A DNA stretch of 64,000 bases from a bacterium (GCA_030604405.1 JAUVVY010000001.1:124001-188000); one strand, 5' to 3'; positions 25,279-34,833 are shown, numbered from the stretch's first letter. Numbers and translations are program-made. Notes: generated by a model from the letters alone, not told the origin.

Positions 25279-26439
25279 TCAGTCGCCGTCCCCTGGTACG
25301 CCCAGCACCTTCGTCAGCCAGGGCACGGCGATATTCTCCTTGAAGCAGTGGTCATCCACATCCACATTGGCGTACTCGTAATACTCATCGTCAGTAATGC
25401 CCTCGAACAGGTCATCGTAGTCGTGTGGCCGCTTGTCCGATGTGGCATATTTCGGGTAGTAACACACGCTGTAGTGTTGCGGCCTACCAGTGATATCCCA
25501 GGCTTTGCCGATTCTTTCGATGTCCGGCGTGCGGCCGCCTTCTGTGATGAGGAACGGTCGCGGGGCTATGGCAGCCATCAAATCTACATAGTCGAACCAC
25601 TGCTGCATGCCTGGTATGTAGTGGCCGAGGTGACACCTCAAGAGGGTCGTGAAGACTTCGCGCTGGCGCCAGTTGGAGACAAAGTCGTTCCACACCACCG
25701 CAGCGATGGAGGGGTCCACCACGCCCATGTGCAAAGCAGGCTTGGCCCCCAGCGAATGGCCACTCACCGCGATGCGATTCCTGTTAACATAATCCTGCTG
25801 TTTCAGCCAATCGAGTATAACGATCTTCTCGAATACGGAGATTCCCTCGAAATTGCGCCCGGCCCAGATTGCGTGAATGCCCCACTCATAGCGGCTGATG
25901 CCGAAGACGTTAGTCGTGCGTTCGCCCATATCAGGATGGTCCACGGCTACTGCCACGAGGCCGGCCTCGGCGTAGTGCCGGGCCATCTGGTTGCGGATGG
26001 GGTACTTATTCTCCGGGGCCCAGGCAACGATCTCCGGCTCACCGGCCAGGAACTCCTTGGAATGGGTGCTTCCAGGAAAGCACATCACCGCTGCACCTGG
26101 ATTGTCCGCATTGATGCCGTCGGGTATCAGCACCAGGAAGGTGACGACCTTCATCGGCTCGGGGTAGGCCTCCCATTTCTGCAGCTCGTAGCCGTCGCGC
26201 GGCTCGGCCCACCTCATTTTCGGCTCCGGCTGCTCGGGAATCTCCTCCGGAAATTGTAACAGCTCTCTCAGCTTTTCGGCCACCAGCATCTGCCAGCCGG
26301 CAAAATGCTCCGGCTTCATGTTCGGGTCGAACTCCAGAACCGGCCTAAGGTCCTTCAGATACTCGTGCATAAAGCCTTCAATATGCAGAAAACGCCCGTC
26401 CGGGCGGTCACTGTTGAAAACGGTCCGCTCTTCGCTCAT
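25279..26439 (-). CDS. Alpha/beta-hydrolase, acetyl-xylan-esterase-like
   Basis: A 386-residue hydrolase with the nucleophile elbow V-S-G-H-S-L-G, an oxyanion-like segment V-M-C-F-P-G-S-T-H, a D-H-P-D-M-G-E-R loop, and R-P-F-L-I-T-E-G-G-R-T-P-D carrying the acidic residue; the final V-D-D-H-C-F holds the likely catalytic His. This layout matches the large putative esterase (abhydrolase_7) group seen in polysaccharide loci. No signal peptide. ATG 26439 is chosen because GAAGGGA lies 9 nt upstream; the ORF is open to 26526. The gene follows Gfo/Idh by 19 nt. Confidence 0.75.
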   Translation of the reverse strand: MSEERTVFNSDRPDGRFLHIEGFMHEYLKDLRPVLEFDPNMKPEHFAGWQMLVAEKLRELLQFPEEIPEQPEPKMRWAEPRDGYELQKWEAYPEPMKVVTFLVLIPDGINADNPGAAVMCFPGSTHSKEFLAGEPEIVAWAPENKYPIRNQMARHYAEAGLVAVAVDHPDMGERTTNVFGISRYEWGIHAIWAGRNFEGISVFEKIVILDWLKQQDYVNRNRIAVSGHSLGAKPALHMGVVDPSIAAVVWNDFVSNWRQREVFTTLLRCHLGHYIPGMQQWFDYVDLMAAIAPRPFLITEGGRTPDIERIGKAWDITGRPQHYSVCYYPKYATSDKRPHDYDDLFEGITDDEYYEYANVDVDDHCFKENIAVPWLTKVLGVPGDGD

Positions 26440-26458
26440 TTTCGACATCCCTTCGCCG

Positions 26459-27460
26459 TCACTGAATGACAATAGTGCGGCTTTGTGCCTCAGCTTCGCT
26501 GCAGGCGATCGCGGCCTTGTGCACACGCCGGATTACGTCCAGATCCGCCACCACCGGCGTGCCCTCTGCTACAGCACTGACAAAACCGGCTATCGATTCG
26601 TACATGCCGGCAAAGCCGTGTGCCGGCTGTTCGCACGGCACGCTCAACTCCTGCCAGTCCTGGTCCTTAGTTCGCCAGCGGAGGATCCCGTCCCACGCCT
26701 CGGCAAACATCTCGCCTTCGCTGCCCAGCACGTGCAGGCTGACTTCGCGGCCGGTGCAGTTGATCAGGCTGAACTCGATAGCCCCGCTGCGGCCCTCGGG
26801 GTATTCCAGGATGGCCCACCCGTGGTCCATGAGGGCACCGCTCATCGCCTGGCCGCCGACCACGTCGGCTCGCACAGGAGCTTGAGCGAATACGCAGTCC
26901 AGCATGTCGAGATACCAGCAGCCCAGCCACAGGAAAAAGCCCTGGGATTCGACATCTTCGACCCAGTCGCGGCCGCCGAAGCCCCAGTCAACCCACAGTC
27001 GCACTCGCGCCATCAGCGGATCCCCGATAACGCCCTCGGCGATACGGGCCTGTAGCTCTCCCATCACCGGCGCGTAGCGAATCTCATGGTCAATCTGGAC
27101 AATGCCGTCGGTCGCTTCCAGGGCGGCCAGAGTGGAGCGCATCTGCTCTTCGTTCAGGCCAATCGGCGGCTCGAAGAACAGATGCTTTCCCGTTCCCGCG
27201 GCGGCTGTGACGATGTCGGCGTGCAGGTGATTCGGCACAGCGATCATCACAGCCTCCACATCATCGTCGCCAAGCAGGCCGGCATAGTCATCATACGTGG
27301 CAATGTCTTGTCCGAATTCTCCGCGTGCAAAGGCACGGGTCCGTTCAGTGCGGGCGGCGACGGCCATGACATTAGCACCCGGCATCTTCTTGAGATTCGG
27401 CACATAGGCCTCACGGGGCCAGTTGCCCAAGCCGATAATACCGATGTTGACTTCGCGCAT
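26459..27460 (-). CDS. Gfo/Idh/MocA family oxidoreductase 1
   Basis: The 333-residue product begins V-N-I-G-I-I-G-L-G-N-W (Rossmann G-x-G-x-x motif) and has the E-P-P-I-G-L-N motif near residue 97, matching the E-K-P sugar-binding loop of the family with K replaced by P. The family oxidises or reduces sugars and cyclitols with NAD(P). ATG 27460 is selected because GGAGAGAG precedes it; the frame stays open to 28159 but the extra region overlaps an unrelated opposite-strand gene. It heads the minus-strand run that continues with esterase and HD genes. Confidence 0.85.
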   Translation of the reverse strand: MREVNIGIIGLGNWPREAYVPNLKKMPGANVMAVAARTERTRAFARGEFGQDIATYDDYAGLLGDDDVEAVMIAVPNHLHADIVTAAAGTGKHLFFEPPIGLNEEQMRSTLAALEATDGIVQIDHEIRYAPVMGELQARIAEGVIGDPLMARVRLWVDWGFGGRDWVEDVESQGFFLWLGCWYLDMLDCVFAQAPVRADVVGGQAMSGALMDHGWAILEYPEGRSGAIEFSLINCTGREVSLHVLGSEGEMFAEAWDGILRWRTKDQDWQELSVPCEQPAHGFAGMYESIAGFVSAVAEGTPVVADLDVIRRVHKAAIACSEAEAQSRTIVIQ

Positions 27461-27706
27461 AGTCTCTCTCCCAATCGAGCGGTATCTGTCCTCTGCTGCC
27501 TCCAGTTCATTGGCTAACTTCACCACAGCAGACCAAACTCCCTCCTGGTTGCGGATCTCATGCGGGGAGGATTGCCTGCTTGCGCAAGGAAATGGGGTGG
27601 TGCACGGGGAGGGCCGGTACAGACCCGGAAGCAGTATTAGCGTGCCTTCGGAACACGGAAGTTGTGGCCGTACAATTGTTCTTGATGAGGAATGGGGTAT
27701 CGAACC

Positions 27707-28486
27707 ATGCAAATGCGGGCAAGTGGAGTACTGAAAAAGCTGCGGGCAGGAGAAACAGTGCTTTGCTTCAAGACGAACCTCGCCGACGCGCGCTCTACTG
27801 AGATCGCTGCTCGCGTCGGGTTCGACTGCGTCTGGACGTGCATGGAGCATGTGCCTAATGACCTGGCAGTCATCGAGCAGCAAGTGTGGGCCTCGAAAGC
27901 CTATGACGCGGATCTGCTGGTGCGCGTGGCCAGGGGCAGCTACAGTGACTACATCAGGCCGCTGGAGCTCGACGCTTCGGGGATTATGGTTCCGCACGTG
28001 ATGAGCGCCGAGGACGCCAAGAGGGTAGTGCGCATGACCCGCTTCCATCCGGTCGGCCGCCGGCCTGTTGACGGCGGCAACGCCGACGGGGCTTACTGTG
28101 GCATTGACTTCCTCGAATATATCCAGCAGGCGAACGACCAGCGCTTCGTCATTCTGCAAATCGAGGACCCCGAGCCGATGGAGGAACTAGACGAGATCGC
28201 CGCCGTGGAGGGCTACGACATGCTCTTTTTCGGTCCCGGTGACTACAGCCACGGCATCGGCGCTCCGGCCCAGTGGGATGATCCGAGGGTTGACGAGGCT
28301 CGCAGGCGCGTTGCCGAAGCCGCAGCGGCGCATGGCAAGTTCGCAGGGACTATGGCCGACCCCGACAACCTGCAGCGGCTCATAGACATGGGCTACCATT
28401 TCCTCAACATCGGGGCGGATGTGGTGGCGCTGCTGCACTATTGCACGGACATGCTTGAGCAGTGCCGGGCGATAGCCGATCGCTGA
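27707..28486 (+). CDS. HpcH/HpaI family aldolase 2
   Basis: A 259-residue member of the HpcH/HpaI aldolase family: G-F-D-C-V-W-T-C-M-E-H near residue 38, L-D-A-S-G-I-M-V-P-H-V near 86, Q-I-E-D-P-E near 148 with the metal-binding E, and F-F-G-P-G-D-Y-S near 167 with the metal-binding D. It would cleave 2-keto-3-deoxy acids in sugar catabolism. Three in-frame ATGs (27692, 27707, 27713) compete; GGGG at 27694-27697 favours 27707. It is divergent from Gfo/Idh 1 across about 245 bp and is followed by Gfo/Idh 2. Confidence 0.8.
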   Translation: MQMRASGVLKKLRAGETVLCFKTNLADARSTEIAARVGFDCVWTCMEHVPNDLAVIEQQVWASKAYDADLLVRVARGSYSDYIRPLELDASGIMVPHVMSAEDAKRVVRMTRFHPVGRRPVDGGNADGAYCGIDFLEYIQQANDQRFVILQIEDPEPMEELDEIAAVEGYDMLFFGPGDYSHGIGAPAQWDDPRVDEARRRVAEAAAAHGKFAGTMADPDNLQRLIDMGYHFLNIGADVVALLHYCTDMLEQCRAIADR

Positions 28487-28602
28487 CAAGGAAACAAGCG
28501 CAATGAATATGCTAGTCCACAAATACTCCCGGTCCAGGTAGGTATTGACGTCATACCGGAGAAGTATAGCTGAGCTGTGCCAATAGTTAAGGAGGATTTC
28601 TG

Positions 28603-29496
28603 ATGATAAAGGTCGGTATCGTAGATTGGGACACCTCGCACGTCGTGCAGTTCACCAAGCGCATGAACCATATTGACATCGAGGAGGATCAGTGGGTTGA
28701 CGGAGCCCAGGTAGTGGCCGGTTGCCCCGGCGAGTCGAAACACTCGCCCGAGCGCGTCCCCGAGTACACCGAGCAGCTCAAAGAATACGGCATCGAGATT
28801 GTTGATAAGCCTGAGGATCTCATCGGCATGATAGACGCCGTGTGCGTCGAGGCCAACGACGGCACCGTACACCTGGAGCACGCCCGGCCCTTCCTGGAAG
28901 CCGGCATCCCCTGCTACATTGACAAGCCGTTCGAGTGCAGCCTCGACAACGCCAAGGAGATCATGCGCCTGGCCGAGGAGAACAACGTGCCGACATTCTC
29001 ATCATCGTCGCTGCGCTTCTGCCCGGAAGTGCAGGAGATTATCAACAATCCGGAAGTCGGTGCTATCGTGGGCGCTGACGCCTGGTCGCCGGCATCGGAG
29101 CATCCGCTGAATCCGGGGCTTTTCAACTACGGCATCCACGGCGTGGAGCTTCTCTACACGCTGATGGACAAGGGCTGCAAGCAAGTGTCTTGTGCCTACA
29201 CCGAGGGTGGCGAAGTAGTCACCGGCATCTGGGAAGACGGCCGGCTCGGCGTCATGCGCGGCACGCGCGCCGGCAGCCACTCCTACGGTTTCGTCGCCTG
29301 GGGCGAGGAGTCAGTCCGCCAGTCCGGCATCTCGACTGAGTACATCTACCGCGAGCTGGTCAAAGAAATGGTGAAGATGTTCGAGACCGGCCAGCCGCCG
29401 ATTGACCCGGCAGTGACGGTCGAGATCGTGGCCTTTATCGTCGGCGCAATCGAAAGCCGCGAAAAAGACGGCGCGTGGGTTGACCTGGACATGTGA
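28603..29496 (+). CDS. Gfo/Idh/MocA family oxidoreductase 2
   Basis: A 297-residue protein with M-I-K-V-G-I-V-D-W-D-T-S-H at the N-terminus in place of the usual G-x-G-x-x-G, then D-A-V-C-V-E-A-N-D and the conserved C-Y-I-D-K-P-F-E motif near residue 107 (E-K-P equivalent). The altered nucleotide loop occurs in a group of Gfo/Idh relatives; NAD(P) use is likely but not certain. TAAGGAGG precedes ATG 28603 with ideal spacing. It is the second gene after HpcH/HpaI 2, consistent with one sugar-acid pathway, and ends before a strong palindrome. Confidence 0.8.
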   Translation: MIKVGIVDWDTSHVVQFTKRMNHIDIEEDQWVDGAQVVAGCPGESKHSPERVPEYTEQLKEYGIEIVDKPEDLIGMIDAVCVEANDGTVHLEHARPFLEAGIPCYIDKPFECSLDNAKEIMRLAEENNVPTFSSSSLRFCPEVQEIINNPEVGAIVGADAWSPASEHPLNPGLFNYGIHGVELLYTLMDKGCKQVSCAYTEGGEVVTGIWEDGRLGVMRGTRAGSHSYGFVAWGEESVRQSGISTEYIYRELVKEMVKMFETGQPPIDPAVTVEIVAFIVGAIESREKDGAWVDLDM

Positions 29497-29508
29497 ACGG
29501 ACAACACC

Positions 29509-29544
29509 TTGAAGGGGGACTTTTTGCAAAAAGTCTCCCTTCAA
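29509..29544. repeat. Long palindrome between converging genes
   Basis: Two 17-nt arms, 29509-29525 and 29528-29544, pair fully except for one G-T wobble, with only GC between them; realistically a 14- to 15-bp stem with a short loop. Arms contain a G run then a T run (GGGGGACTTTTT) and the reverse. It follows the stop of Gfo/Idh 2 by 12 nt and lies between converging genes, so it may end transcription both ways, but the arm pattern also resembles a mobile REP-like element. Confidence 0.7.
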
Positions 29545-29597
29545 ACTTCCCCTCAAAAACTCTAAGAAAGCACACCGGGGCGCACCGGGTTTGCTCT

Positions 29598-30938
29598 TCA
29601 CTTCTCTTTCTGCCTGGCCCAGAATTCTTTAATGACGGCTGCAACCGCGTCGAAGTCCTCACTGCCAGCCTGCTTATTGAGGCAGTAGGTAACGCAGCCC
29701 TGCACCTTGCCCTCGGCTACCAGCTCCAGGATCATGCGCACCTTCGTGGATATCAACTCTGCGGTGGCCTCCTCGCCCCAGCGGTGCTGGTACTCGCTGC
29801 GCGAGCCGGACGGCATCACGATAAGCGGCAGATTGAACTTATCTTCGCCGGTGAGCATTGGGCTGAACTCGAAATCAAAAGGCCCCACAATGTCCTGTTT
29901 CCACGCATCGGGATTACTCAGGTCCGCGTCGACCATCTGAATGCCTTTAACCCGCAGATCGGAGAACTGGGCGCGCAGAGCGTAATGACCCACTCCTTTC
30001 TTATCGAAGACGCCGAGCGCCAGCTTGATCTCGTCCTTGCCTGCAACGGCCTCCGACAGGTCCACAGTCGCCTCGGCATCATCACGGCCGCCCGCGTCTT
30101 CTTCCCAGACCACCTCACCATCCACCCGCAGTTGCATGACGTGGTAACCGTGGGTCGGGCCCCCATAGCTGTCCCGGTAGTGAAAGCCGATAGACGCCTG
30201 CCCGGCATCCTCAACTTCGGCCGTCTGGGTGATGAAGCCGTGGTCGCCTACCTGCGAGGGCATCGGTGCAGGGAAAACGACAGTCACGTTGGCGGGCACA
30301 ACATACTCGTCGTTGAGGAATGTCAGTGCGCGTTCGATCTCCTGGCGATCTTTGGGATACGCCGCGACTGTGCCATCAATGATAGGGGCGAGCTTTTCGA
30401 CAAAATCGAGGCCGAACTGCCGGTAATACATCAGCGGGTAGAACTTGATGTCGGGGTTGATGGCCTTGCCCGCCTCGACCATTTCGCTGGTATATTCGGG
30501 GGTGAACCGCTCCGGCCTGTCGAAATTGCCCCAGAAGTCGTCAATGACATAGCCGACCAGGTTATCATATTGTAGCGACAACAAGGCGATTTCCTGCGCC
30601 CAGCGCACATAGTCGAGCTTGAATGGCTCCGAGTAGGGCCACCTTCCGCCGCTCTCGGAGTGGGGCACAAGGTAAGCCCAGACCGTGATGCCGGCCTCCT
30701 GCGCCAGCGGCAGGAAGTCGTGCAGATCATCCCAGTCGTTGGGGCTGTGCCACATCAGCCACATGTACGTATTCGCGCCCAGTTCTTTGAGCCGCTGCAC
30801 CATCAGCTCGCAGTCAACGTGCGCTCGATCATCAGGCAGCCGCAGCTCGGCATCATAGTCGCCGATAAATGGACCTTCCGGCGCGCCGCTCGCCACCGCG
30901 CCAAGCAGTACGGCTGCAATAACCAATGCCAGTTTCAT
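29598..30938 (-). CDS. Secreted glycoside-hydrolase-like protein
   Basis: A 446-residue exported protein: signal peptide MKLALVIAAVLLGAVASG, then a TIM-barrel-like half (G-A-N-T-Y-M-W-L-M-W-H, I-T-V-W-A-Y-L-V-P-H, V-G-Y-V-I-D-D-F-W-G-N, F-Y-P-L-M-Y-Y) followed by a jelly-roll-like insert with F-H-Y-R-D-S-Y-G-G. The V-I-D-D-F motif at a strand end is where barrel glycosidases keep an acidic catalytic residue. I do not recognise a named GH family. GGAGG precedes ATG 30938. It probably works outside the cell on glycans. Confidence 0.65.
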   Translation of the reverse strand: MKLALVIAAVLLGAVASGAPEGPFIGDYDAELRLPDDRAHVDCELMVQRLKELGANTYMWLMWHSPNDWDDLHDFLPLAQEAGITVWAYLVPHSESGGRWPYSEPFKLDYVRWAQEIALLSLQYDNLVGYVIDDFWGNFDRPERFTPEYTSEMVEAGKAINPDIKFYPLMYYRQFGLDFVEKLAPIIDGTVAAYPKDRQEIERALTFLNDEYVVPANVTVVFPAPMPSQVGDHGFITQTAEVEDAGQASIGFHYRDSYGGPTHGYHVMQLRVDGEVVWEEDAGGRDDAEATVDLSEAVAGKDEIKLALGVFDKKGVGHYALRAQFSDLRVKGIQMVDADLSNPDAWKQDIVGPFDFEFSPMLTGEDKFNLPLIVMPSGSRSEYQHRWGEEATAELISTKVRMILELVAEGKVQGCVTYCLNKQAGSEDFDAVAAVIKEFWARQKEK

Positions 30939-30965
30939 AGTGCGCCTCCTGTTCTCAATCGCAAA

Positions 30966-30981
30966 GGCTGGACTGCCAGCC
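30966..30981. repeat. Small REP-like inverted repeat
   Basis: GGCTGG (30966-30971), ACTG loop, CCAGCC (30976-30981): a perfect 6-bp stem in a gene-poor gap, similar in style to the palindromes at 23780 and 53094. Confidence 0.4.
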
Positions 30982-31263
30982 CGACATGGCCTACTGGCGG
31001 ACGAAGACTACGTGCTCTTCTGCCAGACTGACTTCGTCTGTAAGCCACCCGGCCGCAATCCAGGCCTTCGCCTGCACGTGGGAAGTGTCAGCAGACTTCT
31101 CGTTGGCCCACCACTCCCTGTACTTATGCGCCGAGGACCGCATCATCCGCGTCAGCGGCATGAAGCCGCATCTCCACATCCTGCGCAAGGAAGATTGATA
31201 TCGTGGCACCTGGAGCCGCCTCACGAGCAACAGCTCCTTGGCGCGTGGTACGTTGCGCCTTGC
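30982..31263. other. Gene-poor gap with one doubtful ORF
   Basis: Together with the palindrome, 30939-31263 separates two minus-strand secreted-protein genes. A minus-strand ORF at 30991-31230 encodes H-K-Y-R-E-W-W-A-N-E and a tail E-E-H-V-V-F-V-R-Q that look protein-like, but it has no supported start and I recognise no family. It may be a relic. No promoter or RNA gene was seen. Confidence 0.4.
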
Positions 31264-34200
31264 CTAGCCCGTCGGCAGCGCCAGCGGGTCGGGGCGGGGT
31301 TTGCTGACCTGGCCATAGACGGTCAGGCGGGGGATGAGAATGCCGTTGCGGTCGGTGCCGAGGCAGATGCCGCCCTCGTTGAGTGGCTCCGGGTCGGTGT
31401 ATTCCATGATCACGTGACCCCAGTGCAGAAGCTCGATCTTCGCGCCGCGCTTGCGCACACCTAACTGCAGCCAGTCGTTATGGACGGCGAGGTTGGGAAT
31501 CGTGAAGGAGCTGCGCTTGACCTGTTTGCCCTTGCGTTCGATGGAGGTGTACTGGTTGCGGTGGCCGCCGACCCTGATCAGGTAGCCGTCTTTGGAGCCG
31601 TTGGGGCCACTGCAGATGCCGATGTGGACGTCGCGAAGTTGCTCGTAGTATTTGCCATCGCCCCGTGGCATCATGCGCGCGGCGACGTAGAAATTCAGGT
31701 CCAGGTCGCCTATGAATTCCACCTTACTTGAGGCCTCCGCCAAGCCACCGCCATTGTGCCCGCAGTACCAGGTCCACTGCGGCGAGCACGACCAGCGGTT
31801 GGTGGTCTCCCAGGTGCCGGAGTGTTCGATCCAGTCGGTCGGCGCGGTCATGAATGTATAGTTGCGGGCCCAGGGCGTATAGACCGCCAGGTCCTCGGCC
31901 AACAGCGGCTGGCCCTCATTGGTGATGCCCAGTCGGCAGAGCTCGGCCTCGGCCTGCTGATTGTTCGATACGACCACCGCCTGCCCGTTTACCTCACCCC
32001 ATACGCATCCGCCTTCGCGGCGCAGTGACAGCAGGTAGGGCTTCTTCGCCTTGACAGGAGCGGTCGCGGAGGCTACGCTTTCGCCCCGGCGTAAGAGTGT
32101 TATCTTCACCTTGTCCTCGGCCCACACGCGGTCGCCGATAAGCTGATAGCCGACAGCGATGTCGTGCTCGCGGGTCAGATACAGGTGCGTGACGGTCTGC
32201 TCTTGCTTGAGGCGATGTATGCCGACGACCAGTGACACCGGCCCGGGGAAATAGCCCTGGTGCCAGAAGCGGTTCAGCTCATCGTGCTCCGGGTGCCATG
32301 CGCCGGGGCGCCCCGCCCACGTGTGCCGGTCAATGATGCCGGCAAAGGCGGGCATTGGCTGATCAACCACTTCATCGGTATCCACCAGCGCCCAAGCGCG
32401 TGGGGTTTTGAAGTGTGCCGGCTGGTTGCCGCGCGCGTAGAGACCGACACGCCCGACACGCGGGCCGCAGTCCGCCATTTGTATTTCGGTCTTCCCGTCA
32501 ATGGCAATCGTCAATAGCGGCCCCTTGGCGGCAAAGGTGAGATCGTGCCATTGATCGGGGCTGCCGCCTATGCGTTTTTCGGCCAGGACCTCGCTGCGTT
32601 CCCCGTCAGTGCAAAACAGCCGCAATATCAGCCGCGGATTCTGCCGCACCAGCGCCGCCAGATACAGGCTGCCGCTTTCGCCATGCCGCATATACACGCC
32701 GGCGGACTGAGCGCTGCCGACCTTGACCGGAACGCTCACATAGGTGTCGGCCTGGGCCTTGTAAGGGAGCAGCGCCTTACCGATGCCGGATATCTTGCCC
32801 TCGCCGGCGTCCTGCCACTGCCCTGCTTCGATCTGCCACATCGCCGGCTGGTTGCTAGCGCTTGTGTATGTCGCCTGCCAGGGCGTGACTGCCACGTCAT
32901 CGAATATGGTCGCGCCGCCTTCGGAGTACAGTCCGACAGCGCCGCTTCCCGCAGCCTCATCATCGGCGTACAGCAGCGGCACGTCGTCCAGCACTGCGAC
33001 TATCGAGTTTCCGGATGCGCGGATGCCTAACTTGCACCACTGGCCCTTGGCGACAGTCACCGGTGTGCCGGCCAGCGTCTCATTCTTGCCGTCGGCACGG
33101 CGGACAAGCTCCAGAGTAGCCTTGCTCGAACTGCTGTGCGGGTACGAAAGCCGCAGCAGGCAGTAGTTGTCCACATCCTCGTAGTAGAATAAGATGCCTG
33201 CCGTCTTGGCTGCCCCCTGCACGGAGGCCTGATATGCGTAGTCCTGCCAGAACCAGTGCCCGGCGGTGGCGATGGCGCGCTCGCCAGATGTTCCCTGGTA
33301 CTTGAAGGGGTTGACGCCCCTTTCCGCCTTGCCTGTACTGACGACGTCCTGCCACTGTCCACTGACGGTCTTCCACTCGTTGCGAGAGCCTTGCTCGCGC
33401 ATGAAATCATCGGCGAAATACACGGGCGCCGATGGCTGATAGCCGGCCTCCTCCAGGCCCTGGCACAGCACTGCTCCCGACTGCAGTGCGCCCGGGCAGG
33501 CCGCAAGTGCCCGCTTGCCGTCAACGTAGCAGATTACAAGCCGCCCGCGGCTCCGCAGCACAACATCGGCGCCGGAGGTGACCGGATTGTCAAGCTTAGC
33601 CGAGCGCACGGTGGCCGCCGTGCCTGCAGTGACGCTCTGCAGTGTCACTTGGCTCTGCACGAGGCTGAGCTTGCGGTAATCGTTCGGGCTCTGGTAGTTG
33701 AACAGTACCTCGGCTTCGGCATCGGGTGATAGGGCGCCATAGACCCAGAAATCCTGCCCAGCTTCCGCGCTCTTCTCCAGTGTCTCGTAGCCATCAGGCA
33801 AATCCTTCGGGCTCACAGCATCTCGTGAGGCGAGCGCCTCCGGTGCAAATTGCTCCAGGTGAGCGGTTAGCAAGTCGTCTTTTCCGACCTCGCCGGTGTA
33901 GAAGCGGTCGTGGATCTCACCCTTGCTGAGGTATTGGAGCAGATTGATCAGCATTGGCGCAAACTCGTCACCACGCAGGCTGAGGCTGAAGCCCACCGGA
34001 CAACCGGCGTAAACCAGAATGCCCTTATCCAGATGCCGCATCAGGATGGCCGGAGAGCCAATCTGCTTGCCATCCTTGTCCTTCTCGCGGAAATGTTCAT
34101 CAACCCGCTGCCGTATCTTGGGGCTGATGCCCTTGTAGGTGTAGCGGGCGATTATGGCAGTGCCGCTGTTTGGTTCTGGGATGATTGAGCAGCCCTGGCG

Positions 34201-34650
34201 CGAGGCCATGTTCATGACCTTATTGAAGTCCAGTCCTTCGGTCACGGGGTTGATGGCGTCCACGAACTGCAGGTTCGGCAGCCGGCCGGGTTTCAGGCGC
34301 TTGCCGGGGATGGCCGCCGCGCTGGGCATCGGCTGCATCTCGCTGACCAGGCAGCCGCCCTGGCGGACATATCTCTCAAGCGGCGCCCAGGCGCTGGCAT
34401 CACGCTGTGCGCGTACTCCGACGATGATGCAGTCGTACTTGGAGAGCTTCTTGGAGTTGAGGATTTCGGACTCGAGGATGCGTTCGGCAGGCATGCCGTG
34501 GTGGGCCAGCACCCCCAGATAGCCGACCGTCCAGCCTCCGCAGATTCCCACGCGCCAGGGCTTACTCTGGGGCGCAATAATCTCGGCGTCCACAGCCGCC
34601 GCGCCCAGAAGAAACACCGGCAATATGACGATCGCCAGCCGACATATCAT
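31264..34650 (-). CDS. Very large secreted multi-domain protein
   Basis: The 1128-residue product has a signal peptide (MICRLAIVILPVFLLGAAAVDA), an N-terminal region resembling a GATase-like/ThuA-type fold (V-G-I-C-G-G-W-T-V-G-Y-L-G-V-L, Y-D-C-I-I-V-G-V-R), then three or four beta-rich modules with W-Q-D-...-G-x-W and G-x-V-G-L-Y-S/A-x-G motifs. These fit laminin-G/DUF1080-like concanavalin folds that bind polysaccharide. ATG 34650 is chosen since AAGGTG precedes it and it begins the signal peptide; the frame is open to 34701. Likely a cell-surface glycan binder or enzyme. Confidence 0.65.
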   Translation of the reverse strand: MICRLAIVILPVFLLGAAAVDAEIIAPQSKPWRVGICGGWTVGYLGVLAHHGMPAERILESEILNSKKLSKYDCIIVGVRAQRDASAWAPLERYVRQGGCLVSEMQPMPSAAAIPGKRLKPGRLPNLQFVDAINPVTEGLDFNKVMNMASRQGCSIIPEPNSGTAIIARYTYKGISPKIRQRVDEHFREKDKDGKQIGSPAILMRHLDKGILVYAGCPVGFSLSLRGDEFAPMLINLLQYLSKGEIHDRFYTGEVGKDDLLTAHLEQFAPEALASRDAVSPKDLPDGYETLEKSAEAGQDFWVYGALSPDAEAEVLFNYQSPNDYRKLSLVQSQVTLQSVTAGTAATVRSAKLDNPVTSGADVVLRSRGRLVICYVDGKRALAACPGALQSGAVLCQGLEEAGYQPSAPVYFADDFMREQGSRNEWKTVSGQWQDVVSTGKAERGVNPFKYQGTSGERAIATAGHWFWQDYAYQASVQGAAKTAGILFYYEDVDNYCLLRLSYPHSSSSKATLELVRRADGKNETLAGTPVTVAKGQWCKLGIRASGNSIVAVLDDVPLLYADDEAAGSGAVGLYSEGGATIFDDVAVTPWQATYTSASNQPAMWQIEAGQWQDAGEGKISGIGKALLPYKAQADTYVSVPVKVGSAQSAGVYMRHGESGSLYLAALVRQNPRLILRLFCTDGERSEVLAEKRIGGSPDQWHDLTFAAKGPLLTIAIDGKTEIQMADCGPRVGRVGLYARGNQPAHFKTPRAWALVDTDEVVDQPMPAFAGIIDRHTWAGRPGAWHPEHDELNRFWHQGYFPGPVSLVVGIHRLKQEQTVTHLYLTREHDIAVGYQLIGDRVWAEDKVKITLLRRGESVASATAPVKAKKPYLLSLRREGGCVWGEVNGQAVVVSNNQQAEAELCRLGITNEGQPLLAEDLAVYTPWARNYTFMTAPTDWIEHSGTWETTNRWSCSPQWTWYCGHNGGGLAEASSKVEFIGDLDLNFYVAARMMPRGDGKYYEQLRDVHIGICSGPNGSKDGYLIRVGGHRNQYTSIERKGKQVKRSSFTIPNLAVHNDWLQLGVRKRGAKIELLHWGHVIMEYTDPEPLNEGGICLGTDRNGILIPRLTVYGQVSKPRPDPLALPTG

Positions 34651-34833
34651 TGGCTTGCACCTTATACTCGGATTGCGCACCGTACTATCTCGCCTCCGCA
34701 ATCAAAGACGCGCTCACGAGAACCAGTAATCCCGGAATATCCCTTATGTCTTAGACGCCAATTCTACAGCGGAAGTTTATCTTGTTTGCCGAACTGAGCA
34801 AAGCGGCCCGTGACAATCGAATTCCGTGCAGAA

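Noticed and set aside
27461-28159. N-terminal extension of the Gfo/Idh 1 ORF
   Set aside because: It overlaps the aldolase gene on the other strand; a strong RBS at ATG 27460 and the Rossmann motif right after it give the true start.
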